From positions 1 through 11,470 of the forward strand of contig JASMAO010000108.1 of NCBI GenBank assembly GCA_030754315.1: 11,470 nt of DNA, in the 5' to 3' direction. The translations under genes were made by a program, and so were the position numbers. Below, piece after piece: positions 1 through 6,864 of the stretch (position 1 is its first letter; each line of letters starts with the position of its first letter). Below the pieces are notes generated by a model. That model had not been told where the DNA came from, ran no database searches, and saw only the letters and a program-made list of their open reading frames with translations. Source of the stretch: SAR202 cluster bacterium (GTDB lineage Bacteria; Chloroflexota; Dehalococcoidia; Lucifugimonadales; JASMAO01).

Positions 1-699
1 GACGAAGGCATTGCGCCTATTGAAAACAGTCTTGAAGGCTCAGTCACGGCGACTCTTGATCTACTCATCCACGGGCCCAACCTGATGATCCTAAACGAAC
101 TAGTACTGCCTATACACCTATACCTACTCGGGTCCCAAAACATTCAATCAGATTCGATAGATGTCATCTATTCACACACACAGCCGCTCGGACAATGCCG
201 AGATTTCCTTACTGAACGATATCCTACCGCTAAGTTAATCGCTTCACTGAGTACAGCTTCAGCGGTAAAAGACATGCTAAAAGCCGGGGGCAATGTGGCT
301 GCAATTGGGAACAAACATGCAGCCGAAATTTACGGAGCAAAGGTCCTCTCAGAGCGCGTAGAAGACAACCCAAATAACTCCACTAGATTCGTAACACTTG
401 CCAAGTCCGATCACGAACGTACTGGGGACGACAAAACCTCAATAGCATTCTGGTTCGCCGATGACGAGCCTGGAATCCTTTATCGCACTTTAGGTGAAAT
501 CTCGACTCGAGGAATTAATTTGGCCAAGGTAGAGTCTCGGCCCACCAAGGAAAGTCTGGGGAGATACATATTCCTCATCGACTTAGAAGGTCACAGAGAC
601 GACGATATGGTGCGCGAAGCCCTGGAGGCTGTTGAAAGCCAAGTCACTTTGATAAAGATCCTTGGGTCATATCCGCGCTACGCGGCTAAGAATCACTAA
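1..699 (+). CDS. pheA: Prephenate dehydratase with C-terminal ACT domain (5' end missing)
   Basis: Converts prephenate to phenylpyruvate, the committed cytoplasmic step of phenylalanine synthesis. The reading frame is open from base 1 to the TAA at 697-699, so 232 residues are visible and the N-terminal part lies off the left edge. Seen in the sequence: the family segment GIAPIENSLEGSV at the left edge; the catalytic Thr-Arg-Phe triplet at 382-390; then from about base 436 a C-terminal ACT domain with the ESRP motif and the GILYRTL segment, the usual phenylalanine-binding site for feedback inhibition. There is no chorismate mutase domain in the visible part. The gene converges on the minus-strand ytxH-like gene with 33 bases between the stops. 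Identity is firm; whether the missing N-terminus is normal cannot be seen. Confidence 0.93.
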   Translation, partial: DEGIAPIENSLEGSVTATLDLLIHGPNLMILNELVLPIHLYLLGSQNIQSDSIDVIYSHTQPLGQCRDFLTERYPTAKLIASLSTASAVKDMLKAGGNVAAIGNKHAAEIYGAKVLSERVEDNPNNSTRFVTLAKSDHERTGDDKTSIAFWFADDEPGILYRTLGEISTRGINLAKVESRPTKESLGRYIFLIDLEGHRDDDMVREALEAVESQVTLIKILGSYPRYAAKNH

Positions 700-718
700 A
701 TCGGCCAATCCAATCACG

Positions 719-742
719 GAACGCCCAGTAAGTTAAGCGTTC
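719..742 (+). terminator. Weak candidate hairpin terminator after pheA
   Basis: GAACGC (719-724) pairs with GCGTTC (737-742), a 6-bp stem with a 12-base loop, followed by only TTTG. It lies between the convergent pheA and ytxH-like genes and covers the ytxH-like stop codon. The short T-run and long loop make it a weak intrinsic terminator. On the minus strand no T-run follows. Confidence 0.27.
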
Positions 743-1080
743 TTTGTACGCTCCGGCCCTATATCCGTTGGCGTTGGATCCGAAACCGAGACACTGTCAG
801 AAGGTGGTTCGCTGACACCAGTACGAGACTCTCTCCGATTAAATTGCTCGGCCATCGGGACAATCCTCTCACGGATATCGTCAACAGCGGGGCCTATAAT
901 ATCTTTGAAATTAGCAGCGGCATCCTCAGCCTTCGTTCGCCACGTCTCACCCCGTTCCACCAGGTTTGCTCGAGTCTCCGTACCCGGCTTGGGTGCCATC
1001 ACGATGCCTGCTATTCCTCCGGCAATGGCGCCCAAGAGAAAGCCTGTCATGAAAGACCATCCGCTATCGTTATCAGCCAT
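733..1080 (-). CDS. YtxH-domain small membrane-anchored protein
   Basis: Predicted 115-residue protein of the YtxH family (related to Bacillus general-stress protein YtxH); molecular function unknown. One N-terminal hydrophobic, glycine-rich membrane segment (about residues 9-28) leads into the hallmark motif APKPGTETR (29-37). A charged, probably helical stretch (38-80) and a Ser/Pro/Asp-rich disordered tail follow. I placed the start at 1080 because the G-rich Shine-Dalgarno stretch GGGGGGAAGGGAA at 1081-1093 sits directly before it; the frame is open further upstream to 1143, but that would put the family motif unusually far from the N-terminus. Its first 8 bases overlap the end of the upstream membrane gene, so the two are probably translationally coupled. 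It may link envelope and cytoplasm; that role is inference. Confidence 0.82.
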   Translation of the reverse strand: MADNDSGWSFMTGFLLGAIAGGIAGIVMAPKPGTETRANLVERGETWRTKAEDAAANFKDIIGPAVDDIRERIVPMAEQFNRRESRTGVSEPPSDSVSVSDPTPTDIGPERTKNA

Positions 1081-1384
1081 TTCCCTTCCCCCCATTATCG
1101 CCCTGGTCCCCATCCTCTTTTTTACTTCCGAACCCCATAACAATCGAAGCTAATTTGCCCAAAACGAAGGCCGCACCTGAACCTGTTGTTGCGGGTTTAA
1201 CCCAGTTATCTCCAATTTCGAAGACTGATTCGGAGACCTTATCAGTGGTTCGCGTGACCGTCTTCAGTAGACGGCAAACGCTACGGAAAATTAATAAGAT
1301 AGTAATGGAGCTAACCACCATCGCAACGATGATCGCAATGTCCCGTATCACAACTATTATTTCCGTCAAACCCACGGCATTCAC
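1073..1384 (-). CDS. Small single-pass membrane protein, DUF948-like
   Basis: Hypothetical 103-residue protein with one N-terminal transmembrane segment (about residues 8-34, rich in Ile and Val), a helical region carrying TVTRTTDKVSESV, an Ala/Gly-rich second apolar stretch (about 67-86) and a Lys/Asp/Gly-rich tail. The layout resembles DUF948-type proteins, which are often encoded beside YtxH proteins as here; I do not claim a family match. The start is GTG at 1384, but GTG at 1375 is a real alternative: AGGTG at 1382-1386 would be its Shine-Dalgarno at good spacing, giving 100 residues. The stop at 1073-1075 lies inside the ytxH-like gene, an 8-base overlap, so the pair is one transcription unit. 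Function unknown. Confidence 0.72.
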   Translation of the reverse strand: MNAVGLTEIIVVIRDIAIIVAMVVSSITILLIFRSVCRLLKTVTRTTDKVSESVFEIGDNWVKPATTGSGAAFVLGKLASIVMGFGSKKEDGDQGDNGGKGNG

Positions 1385-1406
1385 CTAACGAAATAAGGTT
1401 CATTTC

Positions 1407-1435
1407 ATCGTAACATGCCCATCTTACCATCGCAA
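1407..1435 (-). promoter_or_regulatory. Weak candidate promoter for the two small membrane genes
   Basis: On the minus strand TTGCGA (1435-1430) and TACGAT (1412-1407) are 17 bases apart, each matching the sigma-70 consensus at 4 of 6 positions, about 22 bases before the GTG at 1384. A direct repeat ACAAATTCG (1442-1450 and 1452-1460, period 10) lies immediately upstream of the -35. The fit is modest and the pair could instead be read from the upstream operon. Confidence 0.28.
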
Positions 1436-1505
1436 TGAGAAACAAATTCGCACAAATTCGGAAACGGCCTCGGTTAGACCACATCCAGCAGGCTTTAGGG
1501 CAAAC

Positions 1506-2477
1506 TCAAGGTTGTATAAGGATCCTTACCGACCCATTTTCAGCCGTTCGTTGCGTAAGTACATTGTGATGGCCTTTTTCGGCCCAGACGATTACGTCAT
1601 AGGTGTTAAGCACATCGGGCATAATAACCTCGACGAATGAATCATTGTCGCGCTGAACTTGCTCGGTCAATGCTGCCAAAATTCCCGCACACGTCTTTCC
1701 AGTACCGTCTATAACAACCCACCCTCCGGTACGCGCCTCCGTGTGAGTCCCGTCGTGTACATCAACATCTCCCGATTGCCTCAACTCCAATTGGTGTTTA
1801 AACTCGGCAACTGGTTCCCTGTGAACTCCGTTTTCGCGATGACCTTTATTGCAAACAGCACCCCGTACCCCAACTATATCTGGGTTTATCCGAGCAAGTT
1901 CGTCCAAATCGTCCAGCCTTAGGTGCCCGGATAGTGCTGTGCTCAATCCAAGTCGCTTCCCTTCAAAAACCATCTGTCGAAGCTCATCTTCTGAAAGAAA
2001 ATCGAACAGATTCCTACCATCCTTCGTCAATGTATCAACGAGAAACCCGTCGCAATTTCCTTCTCTGGCAAGATCTATCATTCTGAGAGGCTCAAGCCCT
2101 TCGTAAATTGGGTTATCAGCAAACAGGGATCCAATCAATTTCGTCTCGAATCCTTCGAGCGCTTCACGACATGCTAGTAAGATCTCGACAGCCTGGGAGT
2201 ATTCAGTTTTCATAAACCCAACCTTTACCGAGGTTGCATCAAGTAATCCAGCCGTGTAGGTTGCCATAGCAACAGTGCCAGCCTGGTTGGGAACAACACC
2301 CAAAGTCACACTGGCATGATGCAGCGGGGGCACGGCATCACGTACCTCCTTAACCGTTACTGGATGAGCAGATCCAACGAGTGCCTCTTGAAGGTTTTTG
2401 ACGTCCACGATGTCCGCCCCACCGGCTAGGGCCTCCTGTGCCTCTTGGAGATTTTGAACGCTCACCATGAGCATCAT
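1506..2477 (-). CDS. MfnB-like (5-formylfuran-3-yl)methyl phosphate synthase with C-terminal TusA-like domain
   Basis: Predicted 323 residues. Residues 1-238 match the MfnB family, class I aldolase-fold enzymes that condense two glyceraldehyde-3-phosphates into the furan precursor of methanofuran. Seen: GGADIVDVKN (19-28) with Lys27; SVKVGF with Lys85; VDTLTKDG with Asp148 and Lys152; and NPDIVGVRGAVCN (198-210). These correspond, from memory, to Lys27, Lys85, Asp151 and Lys155 of Methanocaldococcus MfnB. The usual KNPxEGSLGA loop is diverged to KNLQEALVGSA. Methanogen MfnB is about 235 residues; here about 75 more (250-323) look like a TusA sulfurtransferase fold: IDGTGKTC with Cys263, TYDVIVWAEKGHHNVL, and a closing VRILI strand. 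The Pro after the TusA cysteine is Ala. The start overlaps the upstream aldolase stop (ATGA); Met2 or Met4 are alternatives. MfnB ancestry is fairly sure, the exact reaction is not. Confidence 0.78.
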   Translation of the reverse strand: MMLMVSVQNLQEAQEALAGGADIVDVKNLQEALVGSAHPVTVKEVRDAVPPLHHASVTLGVVPNQAGTVAMATYTAGLLDATSVKVGFMKTEYSQAVEILLACREALEGFETKLIGSLFADNPIYEGLEPLRMIDLAREGNCDGFLVDTLTKDGRNLFDFLSEDELRQMVFEGKRLGLSTALSGHLRLDDLDELARINPDIVGVRGAVCNKGHRENGVHREPVAEFKHQLELRQSGDVDVHDGTHTEARTGGWVVIDGTGKTCAGILAALTEQVQRDNDSFVEVIMPDVLNTYDVIVWAEKGHHNVLTQRTAENGSVRILIQP

Positions 2478-3469
2478 GGTGCTTCACCCACCCCAACAAA
2501 ACCCTTGTTTTGAATGGTAGTCAATTCCATCTTCAAAGCTTGTTTTTCTGCTTCAGTGAGATCTGAAAGAGGAGCACGTACATGACCGCCGGCAAGACCC
2601 ATAAGTTCACCCCAATATTTGCACATCGATGCCGGCAACGCACCACCTTGTTTTGCCACTATGGCTTGCCACCATTTGTCTGATATCCGTTTCACAGGCT
2701 GGATATGGTCCTCATAGAATGCGTCGTCGATGTCACCAGACGTTCCACGTTCAATGAATTGAACGTAGTAGTTTTGGCCCGGCTTATCAAACCTCCAGTC
2801 CGATGTGTTGGCGAACATTACCTGCTGTTGGAAGCCTAGCTCCCTTCCTTTGAATAGTATCCACTCGTCTGGCGTGCTGATAACCGCCCGTTGACCCAAC
2901 ACTTGGTGCGTATCAATAGATAGCTGCTGATTAAAACTGGCCTCCTTCACTCCAACAACATTGGGTATATCACATATTCTACTGAGCCCATCTACACCCA
3001 TTACGATCCCAAACTGAGGTGAGTTGTAAAACATTATTGCTAACGATGTCGTCTCCGCCAGTTGACGCGTAAACTCTACAACTTGACTCTCCGTCTTGGT
3101 TACAAAATAAGGCGCGGCAACTATCAGGAGATCAAAACCGACTGATTCGGCATGCCTAGCCAAATTAAGCATCTCGGACATGGATGTGTGTGTAACATGT
3201 GCCCCTATAGGCCATGTACCTCCGGCTTCCTCACTAACGACATCATAAACCCGGAGTCGCTCCTCTCGAGTGAGGGCCCAGAACTCACCCATTCCCCACG
3301 TGCACCCTGCACCTCGAGTACCCAGCGAGCGAATATGGCGCATGTTTTGACGAAGCCCATCTTCATCGAGTTCATCTTCTGACGTGAATGGGGTCATCAG
3401 TGTCGTCCACTGGCCCTGAAGGTTTTCCCAAGCCCACTCTTGTGCTTCGCTCTTCGTATATGTCGCCAC
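2474..3469 (-). CDS. DapA/NAL-superfamily class I aldolase (dihydrodipicolinate synthase family)
   Basis: Predicted 331-residue TIM-barrel enzyme forming a Schiff base between an active-site lysine and a 2-keto acid. Seen: QWTTLMTPF near the N-terminus; the loop TWGMGEFWALTREER in place of the usual GTTGE; catalytic tyrosine in FYNSP (Tyr148); Schiff-base lysine in VVGVKEAS (Lys175); and VRAPLSDLTEAEKQAL near the C-terminus. It is longer than true DapA (about 290 residues) and has the altered GTTGE loop, so it is more likely a hydratase-aldolase or sugar-acid/keto-acid lyase than the lysine-pathway enzyme; the substrate cannot be read from the sequence. I prefer GTG at 3469 over GTG at 3484 because GGAGAGG at 3475-3481 lies 5 bases before it. 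It is the first gene of an operon, and its TGA overlaps the MfnB-like ATG. Confidence 0.83.
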   Translation of the reverse strand: MATYTKSEAQEWAWENLQGQWTTLMTPFTSEDELDEDGLRQNMRHIRSLGTRGAGCTWGMGEFWALTREERLRVYDVVSEEAGGTWPIGAHVTHTSMSEMLNLARHAESVGFDLLIVAAPYFVTKTESQVVEFTRQLAETTSLAIMFYNSPQFGIVMGVDGLSRICDIPNVVGVKEASFNQQLSIDTHQVLGQRAVISTPDEWILFKGRELGFQQQVMFANTSDWRFDKPGQNYYVQFIERGTSGDIDDAFYEDHIQPVKRISDKWWQAIVAKQGGALPASMCKYWGELMGLAGGHVRAPLSDLTEAEKQALKMELTTIQNKGFVGVGEAP

Positions 3470-3474
3470 CAAAA

Positions 3475-3481
3475 CCTCTCC
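3475..3481 (-). promoter_or_regulatory. Shine-Dalgarno deciding the aldolase start
   Basis: On the minus strand GGAGAGG occupies 3481-3475, 5 bases before GTG at 3469. The earlier in-frame GTG at 3484 would leave this site inside the gene, so 3469 is the better start. Confidence 0.65.
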
Positions 3482-3552
3482 CACAATGTACTGATGGATG
3501 CAAAATGGTCAGTGTGTCAGGGCATCCCCGCATGAAATATTTATGACAATCC

Positions 3553-3582
3553 ATATTAGCCACCGTGGAGAACGGCTGTCAA
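3553..3582 (-). promoter_or_regulatory. Strong sigma-70-like promoter for the aldolase/MfnB-like operon
   Basis: On the minus strand a perfect TTGACA (3582-3577) is followed after 18 bases by TAATAT (3558-3553). Transcription would begin near 3546, giving a leader of about 75 bases before GTG at 3469. It is the best-matching promoter I found in the window. The tandem repeat at 3605-3644 lies about 60-100 bases upstream of the predicted start of transcription. Confidence 0.6.
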
Positions 3583-3604
3583 ACCTCTTCCCACCTCAAT
3601 ACGC

Positions 3605-3644
3605 CATCGACATGCATACACATCATCGACATGCATACACATCA
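3605..3644. repeat. Perfect 19-bp tandem repeat, two copies
   Basis: CATCGACATGCATACACAT occurs twice back to back (3605-3623 and 3624-3642), and the first two bases of a third copy follow. Each copy contains the palindrome ATGCAT. It sits between the recG stop and the operon promoter at 3553-3582. A repeat of nearly two helical turns upstream of a -35 box suggests a regulator binding site, but chance replication slippage would look the same. Confidence 0.75.
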
Positions 3645-3727
3645 AAGGCATATCAACAAGAGTTTTAGAATGACTCGGACGGGGATATTTCCTTCAACAG
3701 AACGGCAACACCACATCTTTACCTGAC

Positions 3728-6160
3728 TCACCCTCCCATCTCACCCGTTATGACTGCAGACAGATCATTCACCTGGGTTACCAAAAGAGAGTTTTCTTGC
3801 TTCGATAAGCCCGGATCAGCATCTAAAATTCGAAGTGCTTCATGGCGGGCAAGGGTCAAAATGTCTTGGTCAGTGATGCGTGCCACTTTGAAATCTGGTA
3901 GACCGCTTTGGCGCGTACCCAAGTAGTCACCAGGCCCCCGAAGACGCAAATCCTCCTCCGCCAGCACAAACCCATCCGTCACCTTCTCAACTATCTTTAG
4001 TCTATCTACAGCCTCCTCCCCCGGTGAATCAGTGAGTAAAAGGCAGTAGCTTTGGTGCTCTCCTCTGCCTACTCGACCTCGAAACTGATGGAGTTGGGAT
4101 AAACCGAATCTCTCGGCACCGTCCACAAACATCACAGTCGCGTTTGGGATGTCTATACCGACCTCTACTACAGGAGTCGCAACGAGAACATCGAGTTCAC
4201 CCGACTTAAAATTTTCCATCAGAGATTCTTTTTCTGCAAAGGGCATTCTGCCGTGAAGTAACCCAATATTAAGGTCTGGGAAAACTTCTCTTGAGAGGCG
4301 TTCGTATTCATTCGTTGCTGCTCTTGTCTGCAACACCTCTGATTCTTCGATTAAGGGGCAAACTATAAATGCCTGTCGTCCTTTTGTGACTTCTTTGCGA
4401 ATGAATCCGTAAGCAGCGTTCCTTTTTCCCGATTCCACCCATCGGGTCTTAATGCCCAATCGGCCAGGTGGCATCTCATCAATAGCTGAACTGTCCATGT
4501 CCCCATAGACCGTTTGAATTAACGAGCGAGGTATTGGGGTCGCCGTCATAGCAAGGAGATGGGGACGCTTTCCTTTCCCTCGAAGCGCTGCCCTTTGCAT
4601 CACCCCGAAACGGTGTTGCTCATCGACGACCGCTAAAGCAAGATTGGGTATATCCACCTCATCTTGGATCACCGCATGGGTACCAATCACAATGTCGACT
4701 TCCCCAGAAGCAATCCGTTCGTGGAGCGCCAACTTGGATTTTTTAGACTGGCTACCAGTCAAAAGACCGACAGTAAGGGAGCGGTCAAGATAATCAACAT
4801 CAACCGAGATGATCCCGTCCTCATCTCTTGTCACCGAATCCTCAGTGAGCATCTTTGAGACGCTCCAAAAGTGCTGTTCGGCTAGAATTTCCGTCGGCGC
4901 CATCATGGCTCCCTGAAATCCATTGGCGGCTACAAGTAGGAGTACCGCCACCGCCACAGCTGTCTTACCACTCCCTACATCCCCTTGAAGTAACCGGCTC
5001 ATCGGTCTAGGTTCCTGTATGTCAAAAAGTATCTCGTCTAGAACCCTCTTCTGCGCCCCAGTCAACTCAAACGGCAAGGATCTTACAAAACCCGCCACGA
5101 CCTCATCATGTGGCTTGAGTCCGAGTCCTTCATCATTTTTTTGCCACAAACGCTTACGTCTGATTAAGGAGAGTTGCAGTAACAGTAATTCGTCGAATGC
5201 GAGCCTAAACCGGGCACCTTCTTTTTCATTGGCTGAAGCAGGATAGTGCATTTGTGCAACCGCATTAGTTAGCTTTGTTAAGCCATTCCGATGTCTTACC
5301 TCTTCCGGTAAATGTTCAACGAGCATGCCGAGGCCAACATCAAGTGCATTCTTCACAACCCTTCTTAGCGTTCGTTGCGGTAAACCTTGAACTGTCGGGT
5401 ACACTGGGATGAGCCTGCCCGTGTGCATGAGTTCTTCTTGGCCCGACAGCAGCTCATATTCGGGCGACCTGAATACGAGCCTTCTTCCAAAGCCGTCAAC
5501 CTTGCCACTGATAATCAATTTTTTACCCTGCTTAAACGTTTTAGCGAGGTAGGGCTGATTGAACCAGATAGCATGAACCTCACCCGTTTCATCCACCAAT
5601 GTTGCCTCTGCAGACCCTCGCCTTGATCCTTTACGAGTCTCAGATACCTGAGAGATGGTCGTTACAACGGTCTGTTCCTCACCAACAACAAGGTCTCCAA
5701 TCCTTCGCACGTCAGCAAAATCATTGTGCCTGTTTGGAAAAAGATAGACTAGGTCCCGAATCACTTCAACACCCATGCGTTTCAGCTTTGGTAAGGTCTG
5801 TTTCGCGACACTTTTGAGGGAAGCCACTCCCGTATCAAGGGTGCCTCCTCCGAGTGCTTCTTTGCGTGTCACACTTTGGCGTGGAACGGCAACGCTAGGT
5901 TCCATCAAGACATCAGGTGGCAAAGGACTGGAGGTCCGCGCCAGAGTCGCCTCCACCCAGGCTTCACGGTTTGGTATACTGAGCGAGGAATATGAATCTA
6001 TTTCCCCTATCTCGTCACTCAATTCGGAGCCCCACTTCTGCAAAAACCGATCTAGCCCGCCTAAAACGGTGGTGTCCCCATAGCCATTAAGCTTCTCTCT
6101 ATTCAAGATCTTACAAAGGGAGTCCCGCTTGGAATTGGTGATCTTTTTACCCATGACCAT
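3728..6160 (-). CDS. recG: ATP-dependent DNA helicase RecG
   Basis: Remodels stalled replication forks and branched recombination intermediates, working on DNA in the cytoplasm. 810 residues. Seen in order: N-terminal extension (about 1-110); OB-fold wedge domain (about 150-240); helicase core with Walker A GDVGSGKT (393-400), APTEILAEQH (421-430), GTHAVIQ (493-499), DEQH box (513-516) and MTATPIPRSL (538-547); second RecA-like lobe with HGRM (636-639), VATPVVEVGIDIPNA (660-674) and QFRGRVGRG (692-700); C-terminal GPGDYLGTRQSGLPDF (742-757). E. coli RecG is about 690 residues; the excess is mainly the N-terminal extension, also known from other phyla, plus an acidic insert near 440-460. ATG at 6160 and ATG at 6154 are both possible; neither has a Shine-Dalgarno and a TATAAT lies 8 bases upstream of 6160, suggesting a leaderless mRNA. 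No clear terminator follows. Confidence 0.96.
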   Translation of the reverse strand: MVMGKKITNSKRDSLCKILNREKLNGYGDTTVLGGLDRFLQKWGSELSDEIGEIDSYSSLSIPNREAWVEATLARTSSPLPPDVLMEPSVAVPRQSVTRKEALGGGTLDTGVASLKSVAKQTLPKLKRMGVEVIRDLVYLFPNRHNDFADVRRIGDLVVGEEQTVVTTISQVSETRKGSRRGSAEATLVDETGEVHAIWFNQPYLAKTFKQGKKLIISGKVDGFGRRLVFRSPEYELLSGQEELMHTGRLIPVYPTVQGLPQRTLRRVVKNALDVGLGMLVEHLPEEVRHRNGLTKLTNAVAQMHYPASANEKEGARFRLAFDELLLLQLSLIRRKRLWQKNDEGLGLKPHDEVVAGFVRSLPFELTGAQKRVLDEILFDIQEPRPMSRLLQGDVGSGKTAVAVAVLLLVAANGFQGAMMAPTEILAEQHFWSVSKMLTEDSVTRDEDGIISVDVDYLDRSLTVGLLTGSQSKKSKLALHERIASGEVDIVIGTHAVIQDEVDIPNLALAVVDEQHRFGVMQRAALRGKGKRPHLLAMTATPIPRSLIQTVYGDMDSSAIDEMPPGRLGIKTRWVESGKRNAAYGFIRKEVTKGRQAFIVCPLIEESEVLQTRAATNEYERLSREVFPDLNIGLLHGRMPFAEKESLMENFKSGELDVLVATPVVEVGIDIPNATVMFVDGAERFGLSQLHQFRGRVGRGEHQSYCLLLTDSPGEEAVDRLKIVEKVTDGFVLAEEDLRLRGPGDYLGTRQSGLPDFKVARITDQDILTLARHEALRILDADPGLSKQENSLLVTQVNDLSAVITGEMGG

Positions 6161-6477
6161 GTGACTCGATTATACGATGACTAGCACAATCCTATTGCTA
6201 TAAGAATAGCCTTCGGTCTGAGAGAATAACAGCCCAGTAGCTAAGCCTTCCCGTATCTAAAGCCGGTACTGGCTATTTAGGCTAACATCGCTGGGTACCC
6301 TGCTATGTTCTAACTGCGTCGAATCCCTAAGTCCAAGACTTGTATAGAACCGCAAGACAGCCTACAGTACTAATCCCCAAGTTAACTTAAATGACGCTGT
6401 TTACATCTAAAAAAGGTCCGGCTCCAAACTGGATAACAATTAAAATCAATCAAACCCAACAGTGGTAAAGGTAATTT
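6161..6477. other. Divergent intergenic region between recG and the receiver-like gene
   Basis: A 317-base stretch without a supportable gene. It holds the recG -10 box at its left end. It also contains short complementary segments: GCTAT/ATAGC (6197-6201 and 6206-6210), CCCAGTAGC (6233-6241) against GCTA (6281-6284) and CTGGG (6291-6295), and GCC/GGC inside them, plus the palindrome GGGTACCC (6294-6300 region). These could fold into an interrupted stem in a leader or small RNA. No tRNA, SRP RNA or known riboswitch pattern was recognised. Confidence 0.5.
6169..6174 (-). promoter_or_regulatory. Candidate -10 box for recG (leaderless transcript)
   Basis: On the minus strand a perfect TATAAT (6174-6169) ends 8 bases before the recG ATG at 6160, so transcription would start about 2 bases before, or at, the start codon. 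No good -35 is seen at the expected distance. With no Shine-Dalgarno present, this fits leaderless expression. Confidence 0.42.
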
Positions 6478-6864
6478 ATGCGGGCCACTAAAACTATCCT
6501 AGTCATTTCACAAAACCTGATCTTCCTTCCCAAAATCGAGAACTCAGCCGCATCTCACGAAATCAGGGTACGTCTCGCCGCCACTGAATCGAAATTTGCC
6601 GAGATATACAAACTCACCGTCGTGCCGCTTGTACTAATAGACCTCGAGGGTTCTCGCAAGACGTGGACGTCTATAGTGGAAAAGTTGAACGCATCGACCG
6701 CCAAACCCAGGATTGTCGCATATGGGCCACACTCAGATGTGGAAACATTAAACTTGGCGAAAATATCGGGCTGTGACGAGGTTTTGACCAAGGGCCAGTT
6801 CAGCAATTCCCTGCACCGCCTTGTCAAAACGGTCGCTGATTTGCCAATTGATTCCCAGGCCTAA
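6478..6864 (+). CDS. Small stand-alone receiver-like protein, degenerate
   Basis: Hypothetical 128-residue protein with the alternating strand/helix pattern of a response-regulator receiver domain: an initial strand TILVISQN, a strand VVPLVLIDLEG ending in Asp55 (the place of the phospho-accepting aspartate), RIVAYGPHS as the fourth strand, and CDEVLTKGQF, where the lysine matches the conserved receiver lysine. The acidic pair normally after the first strand, needed for Mg binding, is absent (SQN instead), so phosphorylation by the usual route is doubtful. There is no DNA-binding or enzymatic output domain. Start: ATG at 6478 with AAAGGTAA shortly upstream. It is divergent from recG and 258 bases ahead of the amidotransferase gene, so it may or may not belong to that operon. 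The receiver assignment is tentative. Confidence 0.6.
   Translation: MRATKTILVISQNLIFLPKIENSAASHEIRVRLAATESKFAEIYKLTVVPLVLIDLEGSRKTWTSIVEKLNASTAKPRIVAYGPHSDVETLNLAKISGCDEVLTKGQFSNSLHRLVKTVADLPIDSQA

Noticed and set aside
844..1153. Plus-strand open frames opposite the YtxH-like and DUF948-like genes
   Set aside because: The minus-strand products have a membrane segment, the YtxH motif APKPG and good ribosome sites. The plus-strand products show no recognisable motif.
2474..3469. Naming the aldolase dapA
   Set aside because: The GTTGE loop is altered, the protein is about 40 residues longer than DapA, and the partner gene is MfnB-like and not a lysine gene; only the superfamily is supportable.
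3372..3563. Minus-strand 63-codon open frame overlapping the aldolase start and promoter
   Set aside because: It overlaps the aldolase coding region in another frame, spans the promoter -10 box and has no recognisable motif.
3605..3644. Tandem repeat considered as a CRISPR remnant
   Set aside because: The two copies are directly adjacent with no spacers, the unit is too short, and no cas gene is present.
6310..6330. GTCGAATCC resembling a tRNA T-loop
   Set aside because: No 5-bp T-stem, anticodon arm or acceptor stem can be formed around it.
6430..6441. GGATAACAATT, resembling half of the E. coli lac operator
   Set aside because: Only one arm is present, there is no symmetric partner, and no LacI-family gene or sugar genes are nearby; a chance match.
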